A stretch of 64,000 nt of DNA, taken from positions 1 to 64,000 of the forward strand of contig NZ_FTMN01000013.1 in NCBI RefSeq assembly GCF_900155945.1. The letters run 5' to 3'. The notes beneath the pieces are model-generated. The model saw only the letters and a list, made by a program, of their open reading frames with translations. It was not told where the DNA came from and ran no database searches. Made by a program: the position numbers and the translations under genes. Positions 44,102 through 56,800 of this stretch are shown here, piece by piece. The stretch's first letter is position 1. Every line of letters starts with the position of its first letter. The DNA comes from Marinobacterium stanieri (lineage in GTDB: Bacteria; Pseudomonadota; Gammaproteobacteria; Pseudomonadales; Balneatricaceae).

Positions 44102-44916
44102 CGCATGAAACTCGGTGTTTGAGAGGTCTGATTGGCGTAGCTTAAAGAGCCTGATTCCGCTTTAAGTGAGTCATTCACCAACTGATCCAATTGAATCTGA
44201 TTTTTTCGGTACGCAGCAAAGAGGCCATCCAGAGGAAGTCCATCAGGATGGTTCTGAACGTCTTGAGCTGTTAACTGGCCGATACGCTTTTCTTCAGCAT
44301 TCATGGCGGACAACATCAATTTGGTATGAGATCGCACCAGATTTTCCATCAAGGATGCTTGGTCCTCGCCTGTTTGCTGCTGACCATGAACGGTTAGTAG
44401 CTGTTTGCAGTCATCGAAAATGGTCCGACACAGCTGTTTAGACAACTGAGTAGGGTCGTGCAGCCAGGAAAATTCATTGAGCTTCGCAATGATGAGGGTA
44501 TGGGCCGACGTAAATGCCATTTTGGTCCGAACACCAGGAGAAGGACGAGGCTGGGATAAACCGGCCTGAACCTGGAGGGATTTCATGAGATCACTGACAT
44601 CGGAAAGCCAGTTCAACTTGATGGCACCGTAAACTCTAACGTCATCTGCTGCGAGTGGAATGATCGCAGAACGGATCGTAGCCCGTTGCCACGCCTCTCC
44701 GGGGAGTTCAATGCCGGTGTCAGTCAAAAGGGAATCGATTGCTGATTCAACTTGATTCAGAAGTGACGGCATCTCATCGGGCTTGCCGCCTGCGGCTATG
44801 TGTTCCATCCGGGCCGAAATAACGGGGGAATAGACTTTGACGAGGTGCATCCTCGGGCGGATTGAGGAGGTAACGAATTCCTTAGAGTGCAAGCCGTCTA
44901 AAAGGCTCTGGCTCAT
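44098..44916 (-). CDS. cytoplasmic helical protein of the coupling operon, unknown
   Basis: 272 residues, mainly helical, no signal or membrane segment, no known motif. It overlaps the membrane-protein gene by 4 bases and is 12 bp from the zinc-ribbon gene. A helical stretch (LMENLVRSHTKLMLSAMNAE) is near the C-terminal third. A cytoplasmic adaptor for the coupling complex, in the place that DotN/IcmS/IcmW have in Legionella, is possible but not supported by sequence. Confidence 0.7.
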   Translation of the reverse strand: MSQSLLDGLHSKEFVTSSIRPRMHLVKVYSPVISARMEHIAAGGKPDEMPSLLNQVESAIDSLLTDTGIELPGEAWQRATIRSAIIPLAADDVRVYGAIKLNWLSDVSDLMKSLQVQAGLSQPRPSPGVRTKMAFTSAHTLIIAKLNEFSWLHDPTQLSKQLCRTIFDDCKQLLTVHGQQQTGEDQASLMENLVRSHTKLMLSAMNAEEKRIGQLTAQDVQNHPDGLPLDGLFAAYRKNQIQLDQLVNDSLKAESGSLSYANQTSQTPSFMR

Positions 44917-44928
44917 AACTGCCCTCCA

Positions 44929-45507
44929 TTATTTGTCGGAGTTGAGGCCTTCAGCCAATACAGACATCGTGATGTTGTGCAGATCGCTAATAACTGGGTT
45001 TTCACGGTCGTGAGTACGCGAGAAATCGATCATCTTCTTCACGACATGGTTGAAGATCACCAACGCCGCTTTAACGTCCATGGTCGATTCAGGGTCAACG
45101 CTGATGTAGTAGCAAGTTGAGGCCAGCATCTCATTAGGAGTTGTGACTTCACCAACGGAAAACAGATAGGGATGGTTAGGATATGCCAGGTGCGCTGCTT
45201 GAATAACGCGGGTCATGATGATGGGCAAAAGGCCGGTAGGCAGTGCGGCTTCATCTATGTCGAATTCGGTCACGCCGTACATGACGCCTTCGATGTCGGC
45301 AGCTTCTGCACGTTTCTGGAATGTGCGTGAAACCAACTCGATCATCATACGGTGCTTATCCGAAACGGTATTGCCGCAGGAATGGCACACCAAGTTGCGG
45401 TTACGCAGATCTTCGTTAAGTTCACTACCACACGAGCAGGGGAAGATTAATGCTGGGAAAAAGTTACCCAACATTTCTCTCTCGATGGCATTCACAGAAG
45501 ATGTCAT
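44929..45507 (-). CDS. zinc-ribbon protein, first gene of the coupling operon
   Basis: 192 residues. The N-terminal CSCGSELNEDLRNRNLVC then HSCGNTVSD has four Cys in a CxC...CxxC ribbon. The rest is a compact alpha/beta domain without known family. It follows an operator-rich promoter. DotN (IcmJ), a zinc protein of the Legionella coupling complex, has similar Cys pairs and is also part of the DotL complex, so a DotN-like role is possible; the resemblance is only in size and Cys content. Confidence 0.7.
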   Translation of the reverse strand: MTSSVNAIEREMLGNFFPALIFPCSCGSELNEDLRNRNLVCHSCGNTVSDKHRMMIELVSRTFQKRAEAADIEGVMYGVTEFDIDEAALPTGLLPIIMTRVIQAAHLAYPNHPYLFSVGEVTTPNEMLASTCYYISVDPESTMDVKAALVIFNHVVKKMIDFSRTHDRENPVISDLHNITMSVLAEGLNSDK

Positions 45508-45536
45508 TCACGGCCTCATACTTAAAAAATCGTTTT

Positions 45537-45555
45537 GCATATTAACCTAATATGC
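45537..45555. promoter_or_regulatory. palindrome in the leader of the coupling operon
   Basis: GCATATTA-acc-TAATATGC, a perfect 8-bp inverted repeat, between the candidate transcription start and the first gene of the minus-strand operon. Confidence 0.5.
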
Positions 45556-45570
45556 ACCATGTTGCAGCGC

Positions 45571-45600
45571 ATTATATGTGCTCAAGACTTGAGCAATCAA
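45571..45600 (-). promoter_or_regulatory. sigma-70-type promoter with an operator in the spacer
   Basis: On the minus strand: -35 TTGATT (45595-45600), 18-bp spacer, -10 TATAAT (45571-45576). The spacer contains the perfect palindrome GCTCAAG-T-CTTGAGC (45580-45594), so a repressor bound there would block RNA polymerase. Confidence 0.6.
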
Positions 45601-45618
45601 GTAAGATTTTTGAAATAT

Positions 45619-45649
45619 GGTCGCAGAATTCGACCAATTGACGACCAAT
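45619..45649. promoter_or_regulatory. repeats upstream of the coupling-operon promoter
   Basis: On the minus strand ATTGGTCG occurs twice, 11 bp apart (as cgaccaat at 45631-45638 and 45642-45649), and an inverted ggtcg lies at 45619-45623. Position just upstream of the -35 fits an activator site. Confidence 0.45.
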
Positions 45650-45667
45650 GCCCCCCTGAAAGAACTA

Positions 45668-47845
45668 TCATGAAGGCTTATTATTTGAGGTTTTCGGCGG
45701 GAAGTGCTTGTTTGCACACATTATATACCGTCTATCTGTATGGTGTCGCGTTTTAGAGACATTCTTAAGGTTTCTTTTTCTCATTCTCGTTTTGAAAGGC
45801 TCTCCGCAGGTAGGACAAGGGGTACCATCACCAGCGAGTGGTTCTACCGGTTTTCCACCATCATCTGCTACATAGTTACGGCAGTCATCATCGGTACACA
45901 TCCAGAAAAACATTCCCTTGTTGGCTTTACTCTCACGACGAATCATCACTGATTCGCATGAGGGGGCAGAGCAGGGAACAGCCATTGGGTTGCGTTCAAG
46001 CTTCAGAGCTGTCGCCTTTTCACATTGGGCACTAATCCAGGTCTTCATGTTGTTCATGAAGGCATCAGGTTCTTGGCGCCCCAATCGAATCTTGTTAAAG
46101 CTTATTTCCCACAGCGCTGTAAGATCCGGCGATGTCAGCTCTACAGGTAAAAGAGATCTGACCTGCCGCCCAAGCTTGGTGGGTCTCAACGTTTTATCGG
46201 GGTAGAGAGACAGGAATTTGCGTTTTTGCACCAGTAGATCGACATAGGTGTGTCGCGTGGCACTGGTACCCAGGCTGGCGTTGTCCTTCAGACGTTCCTT
46301 AAGCCGTGGGTCTGAAAGATGGCCAGAGGCATTCTCCATGATTTTCAGTAGTCGAGATTCAGTCATCCGTGCTGGGGCACGTGTTTTTTTGGCCTCAAGC
46401 CGGATACTTTCAATTGTGAGGCTCTGCCCCTTAGTTAGAGTGGGGAGTGGCTGTCGGTCGTCTTCGTCTCCTTGTAGAGGCTGTACCTGTGTCCAGCCGG
46501 CCTGATCAACGGTTACGCCTTTTGTCTGGAATTGCTGCCCTCCGATCGAAATAGCGGCTGTGGATGATGTACTAATGTAGTCCGGATAAAACTGGGCAAT
46601 GAGCCGCTTGGCCACTGCCAGGTATATTTGGCGAGAGGCCGAATCGAAATTGCCCCAGTTAGGGAGTGAGCTTGTCGGGCTATTCGCCGGGTGCTCTGTG
46701 ATTTTTGAACTACAAAAGCTGCTGGGTCGAAGATTTTTATTGGCACCCGCGACCAATGGCGCCAGCTCCTCATCCTTTGCAAGAGCATCAAACAACTGAC
46801 CAATCTTGGTAAGTTGTTCATCCTCATAAAATGTATCGTCCGTGCGGGTGTAGGTCAGATGCCCGGCTTCATACATTTCCTGATACTTGGCAACAACTTC
46901 AGCCGCAGACATATCTGATACACCGCCCATATAGATACACAGGTTTGTCAGGTTAAATGGGGTCGGAGGGTGTCTGGTGTGTGTGTTTGAGCTGATAGCA
47001 GAGACTTTGGCACTCTGGCCTTGTAGTTGCCCCATGATAGTTTGTAGCGCATCGCGATCGGTACAGTGCTTTCCATCCAGCAGCTCTTCGGGAATGACTA
47101 ACTCAGCTGTCAGGCGGGTGCCGTCCGCGGTTACTAAGTCAGCCACCATGTCGTAATAGTGACCTGACTTGAATGCGAGCACTTTGTCTTCGTGATCCAC
47201 ACAAATAGCCAGCAAGGCGCTTTGAACGCGGCCGGCACTGGCTAATACGTTATAACCTGCCTTCCTAGCTAAGCGGGTGTACGCGATAGTCAGATTGATA
47301 CCAATAAGCCAGTCCGACTTCATACGTGCCAGGCCAGACAGCTTGTGTCCCTGATATTTCATCAAGTCATTGGACTCAATACTGGACAGGGCACTTTTCA
47401 TTGCCTCAATTTCTTGTGCACTGCTCCAGAGCCTATAGGTAGGACCAGACCAATTGTTTTCGCTCAGGAAAATTTCGGCAATGATTTGTCCTTCTTGACC
47501 TGCATCGGTTGCGATGACGACTGAATTAGCTTCCGTTAACAAGCTGGACATGGCCGCTCTTATCTTCACCAGGTGTTCCATATCAATTGGTTTGAAACGG
47601 AATGGCTCTGGTAACAGCGGTAACGGCATGTTATTCCAGCCAACGGCCCACTCTGGGCGATAGTCGGCCGTGTCGTACAGGGTATAAGCGTGACCTGCCA
47701 GCCAACCGACAGCCCAGCCATTACCCCGTATCATTTGTGCGCCTTTCTCTTCCCTCGGGCAAGGCACGCCCTGACGGGCGGCCAAAGCCTGTGCAATCAC
47801 TCGGCCCATTTTCGGCTTTTCAGCCATGTAAACTTGCAAACCCAT
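45668..47845 (-). CDS. topB: DNA topoisomerase III (type IA)
   Basis: 725 residues. An N-terminal TOPRIM domain has AEKPKMGRV and ATDAGQEGQIIAEIF. The core has the SAGRVQSALL motif and the catalytic Tyr in LTYTRTDDTFYEDE (~residue 330). Two C-terminal zinc knuckles are visible (CSAPSCESV...CTDDDC and CPTCGEPF...CANKHF). Plasmid topoisomerases such as TraE of RP4 remove DNA links during transfer or replication. It starts directly after the giant protein gene with no gap, so both are in one operon. Confidence 0.94.
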   Translation of the reverse strand: MGLQVYMAEKPKMGRVIAQALAARQGVPCPREEKGAQMIRGNGWAVGWLAGHAYTLYDTADYRPEWAVGWNNMPLPLLPEPFRFKPIDMEHLVKIRAAMSSLLTEANSVVIATDAGQEGQIIAEIFLSENNWSGPTYRLWSSAQEIEAMKSALSSIESNDLMKYQGHKLSGLARMKSDWLIGINLTIAYTRLARKAGYNVLASAGRVQSALLAICVDHEDKVLAFKSGHYYDMVADLVTADGTRLTAELVIPEELLDGKHCTDRDALQTIMGQLQGQSAKVSAISSNTHTRHPPTPFNLTNLCIYMGGVSDMSAAEVVAKYQEMYEAGHLTYTRTDDTFYEDEQLTKIGQLFDALAKDEELAPLVAGANKNLRPSSFCSSKITEHPANSPTSSLPNWGNFDSASRQIYLAVAKRLIAQFYPDYISTSSTAAISIGGQQFQTKGVTVDQAGWTQVQPLQGDEDDRQPLPTLTKGQSLTIESIRLEAKKTRAPARMTESRLLKIMENASGHLSDPRLKERLKDNASLGTSATRHTYVDLLVQKRKFLSLYPDKTLRPTKLGRQVRSLLPVELTSPDLTALWEISFNKIRLGRQEPDAFMNNMKTWISAQCEKATALKLERNPMAVPCSAPSCESVMIRRESKANKGMFFWMCTDDDCRNYVADDGGKPVEPLAGDGTPCPTCGEPFKTRMRKRNLKNVSKTRHHTDRRYIMCANKHFPPKTSNNKPS

Positions 47846-50800
47846 TTACACACCCAAGCTCATTGTTTGTTCCATCTGTTTCTGCCGATCGATAGCTTCA
47901 TTCGCTGCATCGATCTCTTCTTGAGTCAGGACTTGGCTTTCCAGATTACGATTAACCTCAAGCTGGTTCAGAATCTCTTCAAATTCATGAATCACTGACT
48001 TGTCTGCAGGCGGCATAGAGTCTTCGAGTTTGCGTACTTCGATGTTGATCTCAGTTTGCTTGGCCAGCAGCGCATCCAATTCGTCTTGTTTCTGATAGGG
48101 GGCCTTAACAATCTCCAAAGCCGTATCCAGTTCGTGATTGAGAGACGTGAGCTGGTTGTTGACTGTTTCCAATCGCATTGGCATTTCCTGAATCTTCTTG
48201 ATCAGATTGGTCGTAAAGATTTCAGGGCCTTTGGTCAGTGGCGTGCTGCAGCGAACCGGTCCGTTCCACTGGACATGAATTTTGTCGTTTTTGAGTACGG
48301 CAACGACTGGGTACCCTTGAATAGAGCCAAGTTGGGTTTCCCCTATGAAGCCTCCCGCCAGCATTGAATGAATGCGTAAGCCTGCTTGCTTCGGGTTGTC
48401 CATCTTGGAGTCACCCACGATCATTTCGAAGCGTTCTGGAATGCCGGCATCTATCGCCTTGGTAAGCGCAACTTTCTCTTCTTCCCAAGATGGCATGACC
48501 ATATCTCTGATTTGGTTTGCCGTAGAACGTGCGTTGCGGACTTTACTGATATGCCCTCTGCGTTGGAGTTCGGCCTGCTCGACTTGCATATCAATTTCCA
48601 CTTTATCTCGAATAATCGGGTTGCCCGTGGTGATGGCCATGATTTCAGCCAATGTTGGTTCCACGTCTTCATCCATAGAGCGAGCTGCCTTGTCCGGATT
48701 CGACATAGCCTGAGTAATGAACTTCAGCTTGCGAATGACCGTCTCCAGCATGAACAAGTCAAAGCTGTCTTCGGTGGTGTAGTAATGGATGTTTACGTTA
48801 TCGAACAGGTTGCCCTGGCGCTCGAAACGCTTGATACGCTGCTCCAGGTCGGTAGGTCTCCAAGGCACATCCAGCATGTGAAGATCTGACCCACGGGTCT
48901 GAACGTTTGTACCTACACCCGCTTTATCAGTGCTGGCCAGTAGTATCCTGACTTCTCCGTTGCGCACACGCTCAAAAAGAGCTTCCTTCTGAGTCGGATT
49001 CTTCGCGTCATGTATGAAGGCAATTTCATCAGCCGGCACACCTTGAGCAATCAACTTGTTCTTGATGTCGTCATAGAGGTTAAAGCCCTTTTTGGGCGTG
49101 CCTCGGTCAAGGAAAATGAGCTGGGTACGGCGGTCGCTTTCATGCTCTTTCCATTTCCCCAATACATTAGCAATACACTGATTTACCTTGCTGTTCGGAT
49201 CGTCAGGCAGGTCCTCATCAATCAAGCGAAGATCCAGCGAACCCAAGCGACCCGCGTTTGAGATGGATAACAGATTATCTTCCCAAGGCTCTTTGTCTTG
49301 GTTACGAACCAGTTGTGCTCGATGCCCCAGCCAGTCCATGAACTTCTTCATCATGCTGCTTTGCTTGGCCACATGTTTAACATCATTGCGGCCAGGCTTC
49401 GGCAGCTTGAGGTCATCGCCTGTTTTGATGTCGGCAACAGAGCGGAAGATGCGGATCATTTCGGGAACATTGTGGAAGCGGCTCAAGCGTTCCTTGATCT
49501 GGTACCCACCACCCTCTGGCTTAAGCTCAACATGCTCCACTACTTCGCAGAAGTTTGCTGCGAACGCATCGAATTGATACAAGCCTAGATCTCGCAGGGT
49601 TTGAGGTGCAGTAATTCTCAGCATCACCCAGATTTCGGTCACCGAATTGGTGATCGGAGTGCCTGTGGCGAGGTATACACCCTTCTGATCACCGCGTGAC
49701 TGGCGAATAAAATCTGCCTTCATCACCGCATCCTGGGCGCGGCCGGATGTCACGCTATTAACACCTGCGACACCGCTCAGAGACGTTGGAGGTGCATAGT
49801 TTTTCAGGTAGTGGCCTTCATCGTAGAAGAGGCCATCAAAGCCGCATTCAGCAAAGGAAATAACATTCTCGTCATAGTTATCCTTAGCTTTTGCTGTTAC
49901 CTGCTTAAGTTTAGCTTCCAGTTTTTTGATACTTGTTTCCAGGTTACGAATGGCAATTCGATCCTGGCTATTCGTACTGACCAGTGCACCCCTGTATTCA
50001 TCCAGTTCATCTTCAATCTGCTGCTGAATGAACTCATCCTGGAGCGCCATGCTGGCGAACATGTTGTGGGTACAGATAACCATGTCCCACTGGTTCATCC
50101 GAACTTTGTTGGCGAAGACTGCCCTGCCTTCCGCCGTGAAGTCCTCTGGCGTGGCCGTGAGGATTCTGGCGCCAGGGTAGAGGTCACGGGCTTCGTTGGT
50201 GGCTTGCTGCAGCATGTGGTTTGGAATGACAACCAATGGGCGATTGGCGACCCCCAAGCGACGAAGCTCCATTGCTGAAGCAATCATCTCAATGGTTTTA
50301 CCGGCACCGGCTTCATGGGCAATCAGTACGCCTCGGTTGGACGTGATGATGCGTTCAACTACCGCAGGCTGATGATCATGCAGTTTTAGTGGGCGCCCCT
50401 TCAGCACACCGGTCATGCCGGGAAAGGTCAGATAGGATCCATCATATTGAGCTTCACGGAAGGAGTTGAAGGTGCGGTTGTACGCATCCTGCAGACGTGA
50501 AGAATGGAAGGACGAATCCTTAACGAAATCGGCAAACTCACGAATGATTTCGTTCTGACGCGATCGTGCCAGCTGAGTCGCTTCGTGATCGATCGTCCCA
50601 TTAGGGTTATTGACGGTGGGGCGCTTCAGATTCAGTGCAAGGTCCACGAGCTTAGCAAACGTGAACTCTCGGGTGCCGTGCTCCAGTGTATTGGCACTAT
50701 GGCAAATGCTTTTACCCCTGCCAGTTAATCTCAAGTCCCAATGGTTCGTGACAGGAACGTGTGTCAGCTGAATCTCGCCATTTATGTTAAGCGGATTCCC

Positions 50801-53800
50801 CTCAGTTAGGGTGCATGCCACAAAGTCTCGAACGGTTTCTGGCGGAATCCAATTGGCGCCCAAGCGGATGTGGATCTCATCAATCCCAATGGCCTCGGGT
50901 ACCGCTTCATTGAGCGCCTTAACGTTTCGCTCCAGGCTTGGGTCCTGTTTGGCAGCACGCTCAGCGATTTCAAGTTTTTCGTAGATGTTGCCGGACAGGT
51001 AGAGTGCTTTGATCTCCCAACGACCCGTTTCGGGCTGTTTGAAGCAATGTGGCTGCAGCTGCTCTTCTACCTCTGAAACCGTCAGGTTCAGGGTATCGGC
51101 AAGCAATGAGGCATCAACAAAACCTCGGACGTTCATAGAAAACGCAATGCCGTCTTCTATGTTGGTTACGTCACTGGAAGCGCCGACGTTTATTTGAGTC
51201 AGCGGTGTCGTGAATATGTCGGCCTTTGAGTAGGCACCTGTATCCGCGTTGCCTTTCTCAAGCGCCAGCACCAGGTACTGATCTGGATCACGCTTCAGAA
51301 GGTTCTTGTTACCGCGACCGTTGAGGTACCCATGATGCTTTACGAACTCATCGTAGCGAGCGTTGAGCGTTTCTCTTGCGGCTTCGGCTGCAGGGACATC
51401 ATTCTGGTTTTCGGCGTCCAATAACTGCAGGAGGGCGTCTCGAACTGCAATAAGCCTCGGCATTTTGGTTTGAGCAGACTTGGATACCTCGATAGGGCGC
51501 AGTCCATTCGCTTCCAGAATCGCCAGTGTTGTGTCTGTTACGACATAACTACCGATCTTATTGTCAGCAAAACGAGGATCGACCAGTTGGCGTGTTTGAT
51601 CCTCTCGTGCATGACCGGGGTGTTCATGAGGATTCATAGCCCCAGCGGGGACCATATTGAGAAGCGCATCCCAGTCGATGTCTTTATGGCTACCGCTGAC
51701 ACTTAGGCCAGGACCAAATCGGCCTTCTTTCCATGTAACTTCACCCAGAATGCGATCGGGATTACTGGCAAAGTAGCTGTTTATCTCTTTGGTAATGGGT
51801 TCAGCATCTTCATCCGCATTAGGATCGGGATACACCAGAGTTTCGGTGTTCACCCAGGTGGTATCCCCCTGCAGCTCCCCAGGATGCCGTTTCCGGAAGA
51901 ACAAAATGTCAGTTACCACTTCGGCACCTTCAGACTTAAAGGTGTCAGCGGGTAGGCGGAAACCGGCAACGAGGTCAGATGAGGCCGCTACCTGTTTGCG
52001 TATAGAAGCATTCTTTTTGTCCATCGTCCCAGAAGACGTTACGAATGCGACGATGCCGCCAGGCTTGGCCAGTTCTATAGATCGTTTAAGGAAATAGTCA
52101 TGTACCAGGCGTTGGCGCTTATCCTGAGGATCATAGACGGTGAAATCACCATACGGAGGATTACCAACAACCAGATCCTGAGACTGGCGCGGCAATACAA
52201 CATCCTCAAAACCTGAGTTATAGACCCTAGCTTCAGGGTACAGCCAGGATGTGAGGGTCGCTGCAAATGGATCCTTCTCAACGGCGGTTATTTCGGCATG
52301 TTCACGAAGAGCCTTCGGAGCCAGGCCAACAAAGCGTCCATTTCCCACGGAGGGTTCTGTAATGTGGAGACGATGCTTGAGATCATTCATGCCCAGCTTG
52401 TCCAAAGCCGAGTACATGAAGTCTATTACGGTAGTTGAGGTGTAGTACGAATCGACTGTTGAGGCTCTGATGCCATTGGCGGCAGCTGAGTCCACGGCCT
52501 GTAGGGCGCTAAATGCTTTGCTGAGTTCCATTGCGCTGGTATCGGGATACCGGCCACTCAAGACGGTTGTGATTGCAGGCGAACCGGTACCGGAAAGGGC
52601 AGCCAGCATTTGGCGCTGGGCGTCATTTGGTTCGATATCGTCTTTTTTCAGGCCCACGTACACGAGAATAGCTGCAGTGAGGCGATTACGTATTTCCGAG
52701 TCGGACAGGCTCTCAAGAGATTTCAGGGACTCGCTAGGATCAAAGTTTACCTCCCGAAGTGGTGCTATTGGCAGTGTTACAGTATCTGATTCATCAGCGC
52801 GGTATGTGCTTCCTCCAGATATTGTTGCAGCTTCGCTTCCCAGCTCGCCAGCTGTTGGAAGTCGCTTGTTTCCGGCCTTGGGTTCAGTTGTCGGTAATCG
52901 ATCTCGTACACTTCCAGCTTCTTGTCGATCATGATCGCGTTCGTTTTCAACCAGGTTGTCATGTTGCCTTCCCTGTTCAAAGCTGCGATCTGCCCCTGTG
53001 TCAGTTGCCTGTAGATTGTCCGGGCCGTTGGGGCTAGGTTGTGAAAGTCTGTTGGTGCGTTCTCCATCTTGTTGCTCCTTCAAAATTGCATCATCAAGGT
53101 GTTTGGTAAACAGCTGGCGCATGCTGCCAAAGATGGCCAGTTCACGTTGTGTTGCCTGGCCGGACTGAACAACCAGATCTAGTTCTTTGCAAGTTTCCAG
53201 CGGGCGGCCGTGCCCAAATCGATATGCCAGCATCATAGTGGCATCGTGGTCGCTTAGCCTATCAAGTTCCTTTTTAAACTGGGCAGCGGAAATGCTTTCC
53301 CAATCTACGACCGGTGCGTCCTCAACAGCCGTCTGAGTATCTTCAAGCGTGCTATCTGACAATACTGCCCAAGGGGCAGGGTCTGTTGCAGGAGTAGAGG
53401 GTGAATCAGAAACGGGGATACCCGGCAGTTCGTCAGGGGCAGGATCAGCAACAGTAAAAGACTCGGAATTCGAATTGTTCTGCTCATCTTCAGCAACTTC
53501 TGGCTGTGCTTTTTCAATGGCCTCATTGGCCATAGCCATGTGTTCGTTATGTAGCGTATCCCCTAAAGACACATTCAAGTAAAAATTGGTGTTGTAGTAA
53601 TCACTTTGGCGATCAGACTTATCGTAGTTGTACGCTTCAGCCTGGGCCGTTAACCAACGTTCGATTGCTCTGAATTCAGGTATGTAGATATGAGGTGCGT
53701 GATAGCTTGACTCATCAGGGTTGTCTTTACGCCATTGAGCCCATTCTTCTGATACAGCCTGCATCCCCTCGGGCAGACCGGTAACGCGAATAGAGATGCT

Positions 53801-56800
53801 GGATGAAGAACCTTTAGTAATGGATACCTTCACCCCTTTAGGTAATTCACCGGACGATTGTGCAGACTTGATCGTTTCACGCAGGCGTCTATTTATCTCA
53901 GAAACATCGTGGAGCGTGGAGCCATTCTCGCCTGTTTTCAGCAAGCTACCGTAAGGTGGAAGCTTGTCCATTTTGGTTAGGGTTTCGTGCTTCTGAGCAA
54001 CAGCGTTGATCTCGGCGGCCAGGTTATCTACAAGCGACTCATCGTTGATCTGCCCAGTAACAGTAAACTGCTCCGAACTACGAGCGTATCGACCCGTGTC
54101 GGATAGGTACAGATCCATTCTGACTTCGCCACTGTCGCTGATTTCGGCTACCGGTACCAGTAGGGTATAGGGGCCAACATTGCGCAGCGCGATTGCTGAA
54201 CGTTCTTCGTTTGTATCCGGGACGAACCCATCCAGTTTGGCCAAGATCTTTTGGCTTAACTGGTACTCGGGGCTATTTGTGAACGCCTCTTCTTGCTCCC
54301 GTTGCAGCTGGTCGCGAATTCGATCGATCAAATAGCCAGCAGCACTTTCCGAGATAGAAAGGTGCTCGGCAATGGCCTCACAGGACTCGGTGTATGAGCC
54401 AGCGTCACGGTAAATGGATTTGAGCGTATCCGTGAGCTCAATTTCGGAGACCTGGTACTCAAGTTCAGCAAGCTCCTCCCGCCAAACACTCAGTACCCGG
54501 CTATCATTTGTACCCAGGTGCTGTTCATGGGCGCCGGCTAATAGCCCGTGGATTTGAGTCTTGAGTGCAAAAATGCGTTCACTGGTATTCAGCTCGGTAC
54601 AAAGCTGGTTCGCCATGTGTGAAGCTTGATCGGATAGACCATGCTCCAAGGCGTTTTCCAGAATACGAATTCCCACTTTGAAGCCGCGACGCTTCGCTTC
54701 CATCAGCGCACGTTCAACCGTACTGGTTTCAGGTACTCGGCTCAGCATGTCGAAGAACAGCACGTCATTGATGCTTTGCAGGGTATCTTCGGACGCTTTC
54801 CAGGGGTCAATATCGATGACCTCAGAAAGGTATCCATTCAGACGGTTTACCATCTGGAAGAAGCCATTTTCCGAGAGCACAAGGCCGCCCTGCAGGGCTT
54901 TTTCTTGTAGCGCCTTAAATGCGTCCATGACGCCGGCTTCCATGCGGCGAGTCTTCAGCGAGGTGACATTTCCCATTCGTTCTCGCTCACGGTCCAGTTC
55001 AACATACTGGATAGCAAGGTTACGAATCTCATCCATGGAAACACCGGCCTGTTCGGCCTGGCTCACCATTTCGTCAATTGCTTTTGTATCTAACTCTACT
55101 TCCGGGACTTTGCGTTGAGGATGCAGTTGCAAAACTGTCGTTGGCGCTGATTGCCCTTGCTGGTCCTCACTTTGAACAGGACGGCCTTCTGCAGCAGCTG
55201 TAGCATCATCCCATTGATCGCGTGTAATCAATGACTCGCCTTGGTTATAGAGGCTGACTAGGGCTTCAAAGCGAGACACAGTCACGAACATGCTTTCGAT
55301 CCGATGCTCATCATGCACCTTGATCACAGCACGGCCGTCCGCATCAAAATCAACCAAGATGTCAATCTGGTTGAAGATAGAGAACTCACCAGGCTGAGGC
55401 ACCTCCCACTGGTCAGGGCCGGTTTGAACGGAGCCTGCAGGACGATCATGCTCTGCGGGTTCAGCGGGGGCTTCCTGATCATGCTTCACAAGTGAAGCGT
55501 CAACCGAGTCGAATTCTGCTACAGAGCCGTTCTGGGCGCTTGTTTCTGGCTTAGATGGCTTTTGTTCAGATTGCAGCTCATCCAACAGGGTAAGCAAACC
55601 ATCCGTTTCCTCAGTGGTCAGACGCTCATCCATGGCAACCTGGTCGCGGAATCCCGGTTGCAGAGCCATGACAGGGTTGTCCTCAATCCAATCGAAGTAT
55701 GACTGGTACTGAGCACTGGGAGAGTATGCCTCAGTTGCTTCAATGACAGTTTCGCTATCGATACCAGCTGTGTCGTCATGCCCAGGTTGCGGCGTTTGTA
55801 TTGGCGACTCTTCAGGCTCTGAAGTATCAGCTTCACCCTGATCGAATTCAGACTCCAGCGTCACGTCCACTATTTCTTGCTCCGGTGCTTCGACGGAGGA
55901 CGTTTCAGCGGTATCAGTCTCAGAAGGGTCTGCAGTTTTTGAGGCTACTGGATCTGTTGAACGGGATGGTGGCAGCTGTGCCTCATCTACGATTGCATCA
56001 AAATCTAACGAGCTTTCCTCGGTCGCAGTAGCGGGACTCTCGTGAAGCGCAGGTCCCTCAGTGGCCAATTCAGCCTCATGATGTACTTCGCTGGATGATT
56101 CAGGCTCTGCAGACAGTGCCTCCAGTGTTGCTACTCGGTTTTCCAGAATGTCTGCAGGCGTTGCTCTCAGGGCAGCTTGCGGAGAAGCAGCCGTGTAGTC
56201 CGGTAGGGCACGTAGACCCATGGGAGTTTCAACCGCAGGTGCAAATATCCGCTCAGATAGCTTTATGACCAGTTTGCCATCTTGTTCCAGAACCCCACCC
56301 ACTTGGGCGCCAGCAAACACTGCTCGCTCATCTTCAAGCAAAGCATCGTGTTTGGCATGAAAGTCCGGGCTATGAAAGAGCAGGCGCACTTGGCCCGGTG
56401 TATTTAACCGTTCCAGGGTTGCATGCAGGTGTTCATCAAAAGGGGCTGTCGCGATGCGGGAGTTTAATTGGGTACCGTTGTCACGAAACCACCCCAAAAG
56501 GTTTTCACCTGCAGGAGGCAGATTGCCACGGTACTCCATGGCACGGATGCCGGGAGCAACTTCGATATCAACAGCCCGGCGCTGAAGCACATTGAGGAAG
56601 TGGTTTTTGGTGTGAACCACGCTATCCATACGCTGGGTGTTATCCAGCTCAATAAGGGGGAAAGCTGCTTTCAGTGCCTTTAGATCCAGGTGCTCTAACG
56701 GAGCCACCCACACCCCTTGCTGAGACAACTTAAGCCCGGACTGTTCCAACGCCATCTTCTTGAAGGATGCGGCATCGCCGGCACCAAACAATATGAAAAC

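Noticed and set aside
47480-47530. topoisomerase inactivated because DAGQEGQ replaces DxDREGE
   Set aside because: DAGxEG variants are common in bacterial topoisomerase III, so activity is expected.
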